Shown: positions 13,481-25,010 of the stretch, piece after piece
Numbering within the stretch: the first letter of the stretch is position 1
Layout of the letters: each line of letters begins with the position of its first letter
Source of the DNA: Atrichornis clamosus
Taxonomy: Eukaryota > Chordata > Aves > Passeriformes > Menuridae
Direction: 5' to 3'
NCBI GenBank assembly: GCA_013400975.1
Contig: WBMZ01006402.1
Location: 124,001-188,000, forward strand
DNA length: 64,000 nucleotides
Position numbers and translations under genes: made by a program
Notes under the pieces: model-generated
What the model was told of the DNA's origin: nothing
The model's database searches: none
The model's input: only the letters and a program-made list of their open reading frames with translations

Positions 13481-13664
13481 ATGAGGTTGGTGAAAAATAC
13501 TTTTGGCTGCAGAAATGCAGCTTTATAACACTGGAAAGATTTTCTTTTTTAAAAAGCCAGAATTAGAGACCCAGATTTCAGAGAGCAAACTACAAGAAAA
13601 AATTACAACTTTTGACCACGGTTATAATTTGGAACAATTGGAGCTGGTCATACTGCAACCTGCT
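13481..13664 (+). other. Candidate non-coding exon (splice signals only)
   Basis: A pyrimidine-rich stretch ending in CAACAG (13475-13480) forms an acceptor-like site. At 13665-13670 GTAAGT forms a strong donor-like site. The enclosed 184 bases have a stop in every forward frame, so this could not be a coding internal exon. If real it would belong to a long non-coding RNA. Chance pairs of good splice signals are common, so confidence is low. Confidence 0.15.
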
Positions 13665-16600
13665 GTAAGTGTGTACCATTCTGTATTCAGTCCTCAGGCA
13701 GCTGCACCAGTAGGGAGGCATGGTAGAGCTTTTATTTATTCTAATCTGCTTTGTTGTTTTCTGCAGCACAGAGATCATTAGGAAGTTTTTCAGATACAGA
13801 AAAACATAACCCAAATTTTTAATGACCTCTCTCAGTTCCTCCCTGCATATGCAGCTAATTATATTTCAGTTGCACATTTCCTAGGCCTTCTTTTATTCTG
13901 GTCAATCAAGAAAGCCTAAGAGCTACTAATCCAAGGTGACCACTTTTCTAAATATTCTGGCACCTGGGGAAAAGACATATTATGCATTCAAACTTCTGCT
14001 TTCAACCTTTGGAAGTTTTGAAGACAATGAACAGAGGTGGCATATTCTCTAAAATCAGACTTTTCTGTTTGAATTTGGATTCCAAACCAAAGCAGGAAGA
14101 CCAGAAGCAACACTCCTGGGATTTCCAAGCTGCACCTGGCTATACGTCTCCTTCGGCGTTCATTCCATACACACAAATGAAAAAGACAGAACATGAGACA
14201 GAAGAGGCTCTTTTGGAGCAGAGGGGAATTTTGCAAGCGTTTGGGGGAATAAAAGTCAGAAGCATTATAACTCTGTCAATAATGTATTATACTTGAAAGG
14301 GTCTGGGTATATCTATCACTTAGCAAGTTACAGTCTCCCTTCTAAGGGAGTTTCTGAATATAAAACCCTTACCTGATTTGATGGACCAGTTCTTTCAAGC
14401 CAGTCAGCACCTGCTCTCAAACTTGATACACTCTAAAATTGTTTTAAGTGAAGCCAAAGGATCAAAACTTAATTAGCAGTGAAATACTTTTTATACTGAT
14501 CGGTTTGCACCAGATCTCCTGAGGGACATAGATTTGTCTCTCTCTGGAATCCCCACCCCACCCTCAGCTGCTCGTTAGGAGGTTTTGTTTGTCATTTGGC
14601 AGACGCTCACCTGCCGCACTGCTGCGACGGAAGGGCGCTTTTGGCAGCAGAGGCTGTGTGGCTCTGGGAGCAGGGGAGGCAAGTCCTAGCAGCTTCACCT
14701 CTTATGAGCACTCTGGCTCTGCCAAACCAAACAAGACAAGGTGACACGCTCTCCTTGCTGCTCCTCAGTAGACAGACTCGTGAGTTATTTGTTGGTCCCA
14801 TGAGAGGGGTTTTATTTCTTTTTCCTGCAGGGATAACAGTCATTAGGATGTTCTATTTTGATTAAAAGACTTTCCTTCTCTGAAGCCACAGCAGTAAGAA
14901 TCACACCTCTGCTTGGGAAAAGGGCTTTGCTTCCAGCAGAAGCACAGGGGTGAAGCCATTACAAGTGGGATTTTCACAGGTGGTGTCAGATGCCCAGTTC
15001 AGTCTGCCACGAGGCCTAAGCAAACACTTTAGCATCTCAGGCAATACAAATGTACAGTGACTTGTTGTAAAGGAATTACATTGGCAAGAATTAAGGCCAT
15101 AAGGGTCTTAACACCTCTGCTGAACAGAGCCTGGAACAGAAAGAAGAAAAACTCCATCAGAGTCTAGAACACCTGGACCCTGATGGCTTCCTCACTTGCT
15201 GCAGCAATGACTGCTTTTTTTTGGTCACTTAGATAACACAAAGCTAACTTTGTCATTCCCTTAATTTTTGCAAATCTCTGAACACATCTGTCTAAATATC
15301 CATGACCTAGAGGGGAAAAATAATACATTTAAAATATGAAATGGGTGCCAAATCTAACTCATCAGTCTCTGCTGGGATTCCTGAGAGTCTTGGGAGGTGG
15401 AACCTCGAGCAGTTTATTTTGGCATCCTTCTTAGTTAGGGAATCTTTTGATTGCAGTGGCTCTGGAAGGGACCTGTGCTTTGGAAGAAAGCAGGGTAAGA
15501 ATTAACAGCAGAGCAGAAGAAAGTCTTAGACTGCAAAAGCAGGGAAGAAGTGTTAAAATTGATCTGAGTTTCAGTGTTTTTCATTGCAGGAGGATAAGGC
15601 AAAAAAAGGAATAAAACAGTTTAAAGTTGTGAGAGAGTCCTTTTCATCTAGATAATCCTTTTGACCACACAGAACAGCTCTTCCCGTAATTTAGGTGTTT
15701 TGTCCCTCCTTCCCTTCAGGCTTCAGATGGAAGGAAACTGTCACAATGTATTGGCACAATCTTTGAGATATATCTCTTTGATTAAAAATGTTTCCATTGC
15801 TAATATCATGCTACTTGCACTGTCTCTTCTAGATGTGCCCCAAGACTCAGCCCCAAACACAAGAAACAAGGAAAATAAATAAAAACATCCTCCTGTAAAT
15901 GAAAAGCTCATTTGCCTTTTGTCTTCTATATTCATTTTATAGTCCCTATGTTTTTCATACACTGTCTGATCTGACAAGAAGACTAAGGCTTTACTGAAGT
16001 TCAGCTTTCCCTTCTTAAGCATACAACCAACCAAGCAATCAAGTTAACTACTAGTTATTCTATTTTCCAAATGGTAGTTGTGACTAGGATGTCAAAAATA
16101 AAAACCCTGGGCAAAGGGAGATATTTTTAACATCAAGCCAATATTTTTAGCTTTGTCTGGGTAAAAGAAAAAAGAAAGAAAATAAAGTTGTTGCTGGATT
16201 TGTAAGTCTTCCAGAATAGCTGCACAGCTGTCACTCAGGCACTAGGCTGAGCTGGGAACCATCTCTCCTTTGCCTGGCCAGTGTCTGCAGGTATTAACCC
16301 ACCTGCCAGGCTGCCTCTCTGGGCTCACACAGCCACAGTCTCTCCTGCTCAATCTGCATATTTTACATTTTTTTTAAAACCCTCTTTAGGACTCAGTGAG
16401 CAAAACAACTTAATCACTACGCAGTTAGATGAGTCTTGGGGAAAAAGAAAAGGATTGTAGTCCCTACTCCAGGAGATATTTGCACACTTAAGTAGTTGGT
16501 GTAACACAGCCAGGAGCACAGGTCTTATTCCTCCCAGGTGAGTGCACTAAGCCCCAAAATTATTCTCTCCATGGCCTCCAAAATATTTCAAGTGTTTTCC

Positions 16601-16879
16601 TGGTAAAAGTAGAGCTATAAGAGGAGTTATGAACTTTTCCTATCTCCACCCAAATAATGCCTTAATAGCTGAGTGATATCCATTCAAATGTCCTCAAGGT
16701 AAGGAAAAAATGTAGTCCTGGCCTCACACACACAAGTTAAGGGCCCTAATCACCAAGCTCTTGGATGAAAAGGTTTGCATTTAATTTGTCATTTCCTCTC
16801 CTGAAAAGGGCCATAAAACAAAATGTTACATTTGATAGTATTTTGTCCTGAATAAGAAAAATCCCTTTACATTCTACTT
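13665..16879. other. Unique non-coding DNA
   Basis: No gene or repeat family was recognised. A CpG-containing patch lies at about 14580-14660 but is too short to be a CpG island. An A-rich patch (AAAAGAAAAAAGAAAG) occurs near 16164. The 104-codon frame at 13982-14296 has no recognisable domain. Confidence 0.6.
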
Positions 16880-16941
16880 AAAAAAACAAACAAACAAAAA
16901 AAACCCAAAACCAACCAAACAAAAAACCCCAAATCAAAAAA
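16880..16941. repeat. A/C-rich simple-sequence tract
   Basis: About 60 bases consist almost wholly of A and C, with CAAACAAAC and CCAACC words. It is the same type as 5378-5443. No flanking duplication was seen. Confidence 0.8.
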
Positions 16942-17659
16942 CTGCAGAACCTAAAATTTTGTTAAAACTTCCAGTTAAACTGAGCCAAATTTCTTTTCTG
17001 GTTTTCCCCTATTTAGTTGCTAACCCAACTGGAAATAGCAGAGATTCACATAGGCAGAGACCAAATTTTTGTTAATCACTTAGATAATTTAACTAAAACC
17101 TTCTGTAAACAATCTGTTTGAAAAGCTAACACTTTTCTGTGTGGAATATCCAGCCCTCCTTTCTTAGGGACTTCTGTTTGAACATGGGAATTGGAAAAAA
17201 AAAAAAAGCAGCAGTTCTTGATTGAATCTTGTCTTGTGCAGACTCAGCTTGTAAGTAATTTCATTTAATTAATTGGCTATAAATATATATAAATATGTAT
17301 GTACATGTGCATGTATGCAACTTGCCTTGAAAGGGAGAGATCAGCTAGGAGACCACCTGCTTTCCCTACTTCCCACTGCTGGAATGGGGCTCTCACTATT
17401 GTACAGTCCTTATAGGGATTGCTTACACCTGGTTCACCAGGCAAGTGGGTTAAAAACCTCTCCCAGCAGCCAACTGGACTTGTACCAGCACAAAGGTTTC
17501 GTTATTGAAGAGATATGGGCTACCCGTTCACATTTTTCCTCTCCTTGTTTGTATTTACATCATGGCTTCTCATCTGTTCCTGCTGTTCAGAGACTCCACC
17601 TAGGATCTATCTCAGTTACTCTCTGCTACTGAACCCATCCAACAAGACATTGAAACCAT
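16942..17659. other. Unique non-coding DNA
   Basis: A 119-codon plus-strand frame (17273-17632) matches no protein I know. A short TATA/TATG-rich patch lies at 17278-17315. Nothing else was seen. Confidence 0.6.
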
Positions 17660-17750
17660 AAACTTTTCCAGGTTGGTAAAGGCCTTTAAGATCAAGTCCT
17701 TCAGCTCCCACTTCTAGATTTACCCCCTAGAATGGCATCTTCAGAAAGAT
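17660..17750 (-). mobile_element. Worn CR1 LINE 3'-end fragment, antisense to plus strand
   Basis: The plus strand carries AGGTTGGTAAAGGCC followed by TTTAAGATC and AAGTCC. This is the well-known antisense signature near the 3' end of avian CR1 copies. The usual two or three bases between 'gatc' and 'aagtcc' are missing, and the match fades after about 17740. Only a short piece remains. The element's own sense strand is therefore minus. Confidence 0.6.
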
Positions 17751-20139
17751 CATTACTAATTTATGATCAGGCCACAGGCTCTTACTGTACATATTGACAT
17801 AGTCCATCTCATTAGAAATTTTTTGAGTACTGAAAGTTGCTGAAAACATTTCTAATTATTAAACCAGACAGAAATAGGGGCTGGGACAATCAGTACCAGC
17901 AGAAACATCTGGGAAAGTTTTCCTTTTATGCCTTGTTTTATAGTCCTTCTCTACTAGGGGAAGAGAATCTGGAAAGTCCTGAAAAATTTATGTTCTTTCC
18001 CAAAAACAAAGCAAGGCTTCAGAAAGAAGGTATTTTTCTTGTTGTCCTTGGGTAGCCAAAACTAAACAGAGTTACTCAGCACTTAACAAAACAATCAACC
18101 ATAGTTCGCAACCACTAAAAAAAAAAAAGACCTCAAGCTTGCTGAAAATGGAACTTTCATTCAAAACTCTTTTGTATTTTGAATGATGAAAAGAGAAAGA
18201 AGAAATGAAAAGGTTTCCTATCCTTTCAGGTTGGTTGGAGCTTCAGGCAGGGACCTGACAGCCCCAGGGGCAAGATTTTGGGAATCTGGGATGCCAGGCT
18301 GGCAGGAGCATCAGCAAGTCTTCCTCCCCATCTATCAGTGAACAAAATGGGTTCCTGAAAAACCCAGCCGACCTGTCCTCAGAGCAAAGTGTTAAGTTTG
18401 AACATTTGGGCTGGATTTTTGAACCATCCTTGCTTTCCTAGTGCCCAGTTTCATATTCCTTCCATACCTGGCTTCTCCTGGGCTATGCAGGGAATTGAAT
18501 GGGGCTGGTAGATGCAATTCTGCATGTTACTGGTACCTTTCAATGCCACAGAACTGTATAGATACTGCTCAAGAGGATGCAAGGTAGTTTATGCAAAGTA
18601 CTTTAGTGGCAGAAAAAAAAAAAAATTAGAAGTGTTATTGCATACCTAGTCAATGAATTATATCTTTCCTGGAAGGAATTATCTTGTATTTGTCTAGAGA
18701 CCTCAGTCAATATCTGGCTGAGGCTGTGCTTAACACAAGAGGTACATGTGTGTGTGTGTGTAAGCAGATACAGACTTGTTTGAGTGCAGAGCTGTAGCCT
18801 CTGCCCTGAAGAGCCTGCATTCTTTCAGAGCTTTTAACATCCTTCATCACACCTATCACATAACTCTCCCTCTTAGCATCCTTCTGACCTCTTCAAACTC
18901 ACATGAGCTGATCTGTTTCTTCTTACCTGCTTGTTGGGATGATTTATCCCTTTAGAACTCTGTTACCAGGAACAGATGAGCATGGCATGCCATGGACCTC
19001 AGCAATGCCAAGACACTGGAGAGCTTGTGGGGTTTATCAGAGAGACCTTTGAAACTCAAAGACAAATGTGCCAAGCCACCTTTTTCCAACCAAAGCATCC
19101 TGTGGCTTGTGGTTATTCACCATTTAGGCCCATTCAGCAGCCGAACTGAAATACAGACACAGTAAATCCCACTGCCATGATCTCCATAAACAACACACTT
19201 TACTATAACAGAGTAAGGGGTTCAGCTCTGCTGGACCATCAAGTTGGTCAGTGTTAAGTGTCACATTTTAGATTCAAATCCCTGCTAAACCCTCTTCTTA
19301 CACTTGTGGTTAACATTATTTTTATATCTGTCTTCAGAAATTAAAGACCGCAGCAGCTCACACGTAGCAGCAAAAGCATCAGCAGCTTTTAAAGGCCAAC
19401 TCCATAGATTAAAGGGTGATACACTGAGCACTGAAATCCCACCACCCCAGTGTCTACTGATTAGGTTGGGAGAAAAGCTGAGTGACAAACATGTTTCCAA
19501 TCTGCCTAGCCCATGCAGCGAAATGGAGCAATCTGGCCTGAAAAGGGATTTAGACTTTTGTTGTGCACAAGGGGAGAAAAGCTGATTTAAATCCATCAAC
19601 AATACCCTCCCTCTTGGTGATCTCAGAGATAAGGAACAGAGTCTGGACACAGTTCATATCCTACCTCTCACCAGGCCCCACACTTCCACTCAAAGACAAA
19701 AGCTGGCAGATGAGGGCAAATGATGATGCCTTGCTATTGAGCTGCCTGCTCACATAAAAACACGTTGTACAATGCATGGAGCCTGCCCAGAGCATTTGAT
19801 CTAGCAATTTTTAAAGGGAAAGTGAATCTCCAGCTCATAGGAAGAGAAACATATGGTCTTTTAGTTCACCAAGATCATTGCTATTAATATGTGTATAGCA
19901 CTAACATGTAAAAAGGATCTTTACAGATAAAAAGTTATTGCTGTAACCCCTTTACAGCCTAAACCAAACAGATATTTACATCAGAGAACAACAACATCCT
20001 ACAGCTGATACAAGTGGGGCAGGAAAAGAAGAGACATGGCAAGAAACAAAAGAAAAAAATAGAAAAAGGAAATAAGGTTTCTAAAAGAGAGCTATTAGAT
20101 CCCCTTACAAGGAGAGATCACATGGTTTCCTTTATCCTG
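17751..20139. other. Unique non-coding DNA with short simple repeats
   Basis: It contains A-runs at 18117-18128 and 18613-18625 and a (TG)7 stretch at 18747-18761. An A-rich purine patch lies at about 20036-20075. Two overlapping opposite-strand frames at 19285-19650 (121 codons minus) and 19304-19585 (93 codons plus) mirror each other and match nothing known. No gene was recognised. Confidence 0.6.
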
Positions 20140-21450
20140 GTTATTTAATATATGCCATCCCTGTGCATTTCACTGTGACTGCCATAAGGAGTGAGCCATT
20201 ACATTCTCTCTTTATCCCTTGTCATAAGGATTGAGAATGAGGTGATAACCCATTTTTCTGAAACCTTTCCAGACCCTTGGGGAAAAAAAAAAAAATTAGA
20301 TTTTGCCTTGTTTTATCTGAAAGAGATGAAAATGTAAAAAAACCCAACAATTCTGGTTGCCTGTAAGTAAATCTGCTCTTTGCTCATCTTTAATTATATT
20401 CATTTTTAAACATAAAAATGAAATGCAACAGCCATGCAGGGATGCATGTGGGGAAAGCCAACCTGTGTAAAAAGCAGAGTCTTGTTTTCATGTGACAAAA
20501 GTGCCTGACGACAGTCGTGAAGAACACCAACAAAATGGTTGCTGGAAAACAGCAGCAGCAACAGCAGCAGCCACCACTTCCATCACTCCACGGATGCCCC
20601 TCGTGATAGGCATTAGTACAGAGCTTCCTCCTTTACAGTGATTAAAACAGACTTCAGCAAGCCCTTATTGCCACCATCTTTGGAGAGCAGTATTCAGATG
20701 CAGATTGCCTTAAATCCCATCAACCCATTCAGGCGTTCGTATGCGAGTGTGTCTGCCCCTGAGTGTGCAGTGCGTGTGTTTAGATGCATTTACACACACA
20801 CAAACAATTCTCCCCGTGCACACACCTTTTCTCCACCCTCTCATTCAGAGGGAAAGAGCTAAAATCGTCAAAGATGAGAATGTGTATTTTCCAGGCTACT
20901 TTGTCAGATGTTCGTGTGTGCATCTTATAAATATTTCATACCAAATATTTAACATTATTCCTTCCCCAATCGGATCAGCTTTGAAATGCTCCTCAAAGTG
21001 AATTCTCCCCTAACAATGGCTTGACGCAAAAGCCTTTTTTCTCTCTTAAGAAGAGAAGGCTGCACATGGTCTGCTACCATAGCAGCATGAATAGTTCTTA
21101 TTTAATGGAAAATAAAAGATACTTTACATTAATTCAGTGGGGGATGGAAAGCTGGGCACATGCGTACCTTGTGCTTCAAACATGGAGGAGCATCATACCT
21201 TGACCTCCTCTCTCCTGGTCCCATGATTATTACCCAGCTTGCATTAGAACCATAATGGGAAGTGACAAGTTTATGTAAATGATCCACACAAGGATTTTGC
21301 TCTTGTAAAACAGAGCAGTTACTCTGGGCTTTCTAATTATTTCATGCCTTGTGGTTCTGTGATGGGGCAGAGATGACTATTACTTGAAAAGTATATTGTG
21401 ATTGACAAGCCACTGTCCCCCTGGAACTCATTAAGGCCTGCGCTTTGCGA
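20140..21450. promoter_or_regulatory. Candidate conserved regulatory block
   Basis: Most of this 1.3-kb block lacks repeats, apart from a 13-A run at 20283-20295, and it keeps scattered CpGs (GACGACAGTCGTG near 20507, GGCGTTCGTATGCG near 20733, AATCGGATC near 20969). It also has a PBX/MEIS-like TGATTGACA near 21400. A small CAG/CAA run lies at 20550-20570, and GTGTGTTTAGATGCA faces a loose reverse complement in the next 30 bases. Mixed composition with retained CpG is typical of constrained enhancers. No conservation data were available, so this is inference. No reading frame in it matches a protein. Confidence 0.35.
20550..20570 (+). repeat. CAG trinucleotide run, interrupted
   Basis: Three CAG units, one CAA and three more CAG units run in a row. 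Such a run could encode glutamine, but no surrounding frame looks coding. It is too short to be expected to be unstable. Confidence 0.85.
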
Positions 21451-21759
21451 GAGCGGGTAAAAAACCCTACCAGGCACACCACACAGGCACACACACATCC
21501 TCACCACAGTGCTGGCTATTCCTTCAGATCATTTGTTGGGATTTCTGCACTGGTAGAAAAGCATAATCTGCATGTATCTCAAACAAGTACCACCTCCTGG
21601 CTACAAATTGACCAATTATCCTCTGCTTTCACATTTTCACTTTTAAATCTGTAAGATTAGCAGCAACATACCTGTCAAACATGCAGCAGTCTTTGGATTT
21701 CGACACACTAGGTGGAAAAGTCAGTTGTTTCACAAGAAAATACTCAGGAGAACTAGGAG
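21451..21759. other. Unique non-coding DNA
   Basis: The interval links the regulatory-looking block to the TATA-box candidate. A CA-rich patch lies near 21476-21500. No gene was recognised. Confidence 0.5.
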
Positions 21760-21850
21760 GAGAGGGGCTGGGACAGGGGAGAAGGGCTGCTATAAAAGGT
21801 GCCACCAGTGCTTTTCTGCTGTTCTGATTTGTGCCAAGTGCCTCCCAGTA
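21760..21850 (+). promoter_or_regulatory. Candidate TATA-box promoter with nearby splice donor
   Basis: A TATAAAAGG match at 21791-21799 is flanked upstream by G-rich sequence (GAGGGGCTGGGACAGGGG at about 21762-21779). A start site would be expected about 25-30 bases downstream, near 21820-21825. At 21848-21853 GTAAGT follows CCCA, a perfect donor core. Together these could give a tiny first exon of about 25 bases. No coding sequence follows that I recognise, so any product would be a non-coding RNA or a distant gene's alternative 5' end. TATAAAA also occurs by chance, so this is weak. Confidence 0.25.
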
Positions 21851-23880
21851 AGTACAAAGGGCTGTCCTGCTGTCACTGCATGACCTGTTTTCTGGCCTTT
21901 ACACTTGCAAAGAAAAGTGATAATTTGTTTGGCAAGAGTAGAGCCCCTGTCTTTCAAAACATACCCTATGCTCCAAACATGGAGAGAGGAAGAATCCTAT
22001 TGAGGCACATGCATTGTTTACCAATGCAAAAGCAGGTTTGAATTCTGCTGCTGGTTTGGGACATAACACAGTCTGGCATGAAATCAATTAATTGTGGTTC
22101 GATCTTATGGGCATGCAGAATTTCCTACTTTTAGTTGTTTGATTTGTGATTGAAGTAAATCCTCCAGAGACACTTACGAAAGGCACTTGGCCCACTTCAA
22201 TTCATCCATTAGAAAAGATTGGCACCTTGGTTACTTCAAGACACCTTAATCTTTGCAAACAATTAACAAAACCAAAACACCAGTCCACTTTTAAGGGTTT
22301 CTGTTTAAATTTGACCACTTGGGTACTTTAATGACAGCCTTTCCAGTAACCTAGCTGGTTATGTCTGCAAGTATTCAACAGGAGAAATTTCTTATTTTAG
22401 TACTATGTTCCATAACAGCATTGCATTGAAATAACAGTAACCCATAATCTGTAATACTTTGTAGTGCCTAATTTATTAGTAGATTTCCCCAAAAAACTTC
22501 TGAGTCACGGATATTCAATAAATGAGCCAAATCCTCAGGATCCAACTCATCAAGCTTAGGCCAAAAACTGTATATCATTGGCAATCAATCAGCATATTGA
22601 TAGGAATACAGGAAGAGAGAAGAATAATAAAAAGGGGAAAAAAGAGAGAGGAAGACATAGAAGCGTCTCTGTGTCAGCTATGCTTTGGATCAGTGGAAAG
22701 AGAATGCATCCAGGGATGAAGGAGGATATTCAAACACGCTCAGCATTGGTTTGATTTTCCTCCATTGGGGTGGACACTATGTTATGAGTCTCATGAACAC
22801 AGACACAGGTGAGTGTAAGGGTTGTTGGGTTCTGCCTTTTGAGCACATGCAGTTTGCCTCAAACACACTCTCAGGCTGAGGATGAATCGTCCAGGAACAA
22901 AGCTCAGCAATCATATACCCCCCTGTGCCAGTACAAAATGGCATCCATAGTGGGATGTGAGGTGGCAGGGAGGGCACTGCTCAGCATTGCCAAATTTCTC
23001 TGGCGAGCAGTTTAGTGCCCTCTGTTCCTGCTGTTGCAGTGAGGTCACAATCATGATCACCTAGGGAACTGCACCCACTGCTTCCCCTTCCTTGTGTCTC
23101 CAAGATACAGGTCTGATGGCTCTCAGCCACTTGAGAAGTTTGGTATGCAGCTCACTGAGAGAGGAGCATTGCTTCCTTTTTTTCAGTGCGTTCACCTGGT
23201 GCATATCTCCATTCAGTCAGACTTCTTGGGAGTGACAGCAGCAATGTCATTTGACATCTGACAGCAGCTAGAAAATACAGTTTTACATGTAAGCTGAGCA
23301 AGTACAAATTAAGGAACTCATTTTACATAAAGCAAAACTGTCCACCAATCACTTAACATCAGCACAGTACTTTTCTACCTAGCAAATTTTATCTTATCTT
23401 TGCTCAACCCATTCAAGTTAATAACCCCAGCAATATCTCAGCTCTCTCCTTGAGTTTCCTTCAGAGGCAGCACTGGAGAATTACTGGGTTTTTATTGAAG
23501 TATTTGTATAACAGCTGACAATCTACTGTTTATACATCTTCAGTAGTAGAAAACACATCAGATGCAGGTAAGCTTTGTACTATGATTTCCATCCACAGGT
23601 GGATTGCAGAGCAGTTCTTAGACCCAAACTGAAAACAGAAGACTCCTTGAAACTGAATCTTTGTGGAGTTTGGACCCTCCTGGCTCCAGGGCATAAGTAG
23701 ACGCTTTTTCAGTTTTATTGAGGATCTTTTGTCACTTCAGTGACTATTAGCCACAGAGATGCAGAAAGAGTGAGAAGTACTTTCAACAGAAATTATTTCT
23801 GTAGACAAGAGCACTATGGTCACTTCTAGACACCATCAGAAATTTAACAGGTAGAAAAAGAGTTGAACAATGACATGAAG
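21851..23880. other. Unique non-coding DNA
   Basis: A polypurine stretch lies at about 22608-22656. No gene, repeat family or exon was recognised, and the short frames present match nothing known. Confidence 0.6.
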
Positions 23881-24145
23881 AATCAAAGAACCACAGAATA
23901 CGCAGAATTGGAAAGGATCCTCAAGGATCACCAAAGTCCAACCCCTGGCCCTGCACAGGACATCCCAAGAGTCACACCATGTGCCTGAGAGCATTGTCCA
24001 AAACCTTCTTGAACTCTGTCAGGCTTGATGCTGTGACCACTGCCCTGGGGAGCCTGTTCCAGTGCTCAGTCCCTCTCTGAAAGAAGAACCTTTTCCTAAT
24101 ATCCTAAATCTCCCCTGACACAACTTCAGGCCCTTCCCTCAGAAG
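23881..24145 (-). mobile_element. CR1 LINE 3'-end fragment, antisense to plus strand
   Basis: The plus strand begins with AATCAAAGAACCACAGAATA, a worn copy of the 8-bp repeated tail that ends avian CR1. It continues with TTGGAAAGGATCCTCAAGG, AGTCCAACCCC, GAGCATTGTCCAAAA, CAGGCTTGATGC, GGAGCCTGTTCCAGTGCTC and CTTTTCCTAATATCC. These landmarks fall in the expected order for about 265 bases of the 3' untranslated end. The copy is 5'-truncated, as most CR1 copies are, and holds no coding part. It is less diverged than the piece at 6462-6728. Confidence 0.93.
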
Positions 24146-24423
24146 AAAAAAAAAAAAGCTCAACTAAATTAACCAAATTACTTAGAAGAATAAGTAATTT
24201 ACACTAAAAGGCCAAAATCTATCAGTTATGTTCATAGTCGACATGTCTTTTTTTTTTAACAGCCTTAATGAAGTTTCATTATCATTTTGAAGAATACAAG
24301 TTGTGATCACTTACATAAAGTCTGATTTCTGGGAACCCTTGATCATGAACACGCAACATCAGCCACAGCCACTAAGTATGGGGAAAAGGGAATAGAGAAG
24401 AAACTAGTAGTTTATTCAGAAAA
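24146..24423. other. Short unique spacer with A- and T-runs
   Basis: An A-run lies at 24146-24157 directly after the CR1 truncation point, and a T-run at 24248-24257. Nothing else was recognised. Confidence 0.6.
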
Positions 24424-25010
24424 CACCTTGGAGAGTTTGGTTGCAAAGAGATTTAGAGGCTGAACAATTGGCTTCAGCGCTGGGCGTAATCAGGCCAATT
24501 AGGCTACACAGGAGCACTGCTGCCAGTGAAAGGCATGGCATAAGTGCCTACAATTTACTGAGTTTGTATGATTATCTATGGGAAAAGTTAAGATGGCTCA
24601 GTTCATGTAAGTACACTAGCACAAATATTTATGTAAACTATGCTTTTAGTATCTCTGTTAAAACGCAAGCTATTATACTTCCGGCATGTTTATCTAGTCT
24701 CAGTGGAAGTGTCTGACCTTTTTGTCGCTTGATATGGATAATACAAACTGCTATTAATGACATATTTGAAGTTAAATTCAGCTTACTTTGGAATTGAGCA
24801 AATCATATTGTGAAGTCACATAATTTGTCAAATTGGTCAAGCCCAAACCCCTGCTTTTTACTGGAAAATACAGTGTACTGTTTTTTGAGGTGCATCTGAG
24901 TATTTATATTATTAACTACTTTTATATATTAATATAGGTATGCACAACTATATAGTATACCGGTGTTTACAGTCTTAAGACATTGCTACTTCAAGTTATG
25001 CTATTTGATG
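24424..25010. promoter_or_regulatory. Candidate conserved enhancer-like element
   Basis: This repeat-free block is rich in homeodomain-type cores: GTAATCAGG (24486-24494), CCAATTAGG (24495-24503) and CTATTAATGA (24751-24760). A GATA-type site (TTATCT, 24572-24577) lies among them. It keeps CpGs in CAGCGCTGGGCG, AAACGC, TTCCGG and GTCGCTT. It starts about 280 bases after a CR1 insertion that has not entered it. Clustered cores with retained CpG fit a developmental enhancer. No alignment was available. Confidence 0.4.

Noticed and set aside
13021..13566. 181-codon plus-strand open frame
   Set aside because: It opens with GTG, and the first in-frame ATG leaves fewer than 100 codons. The product has no recognisable domain, and frames of this length are expected by chance in 64 kb.
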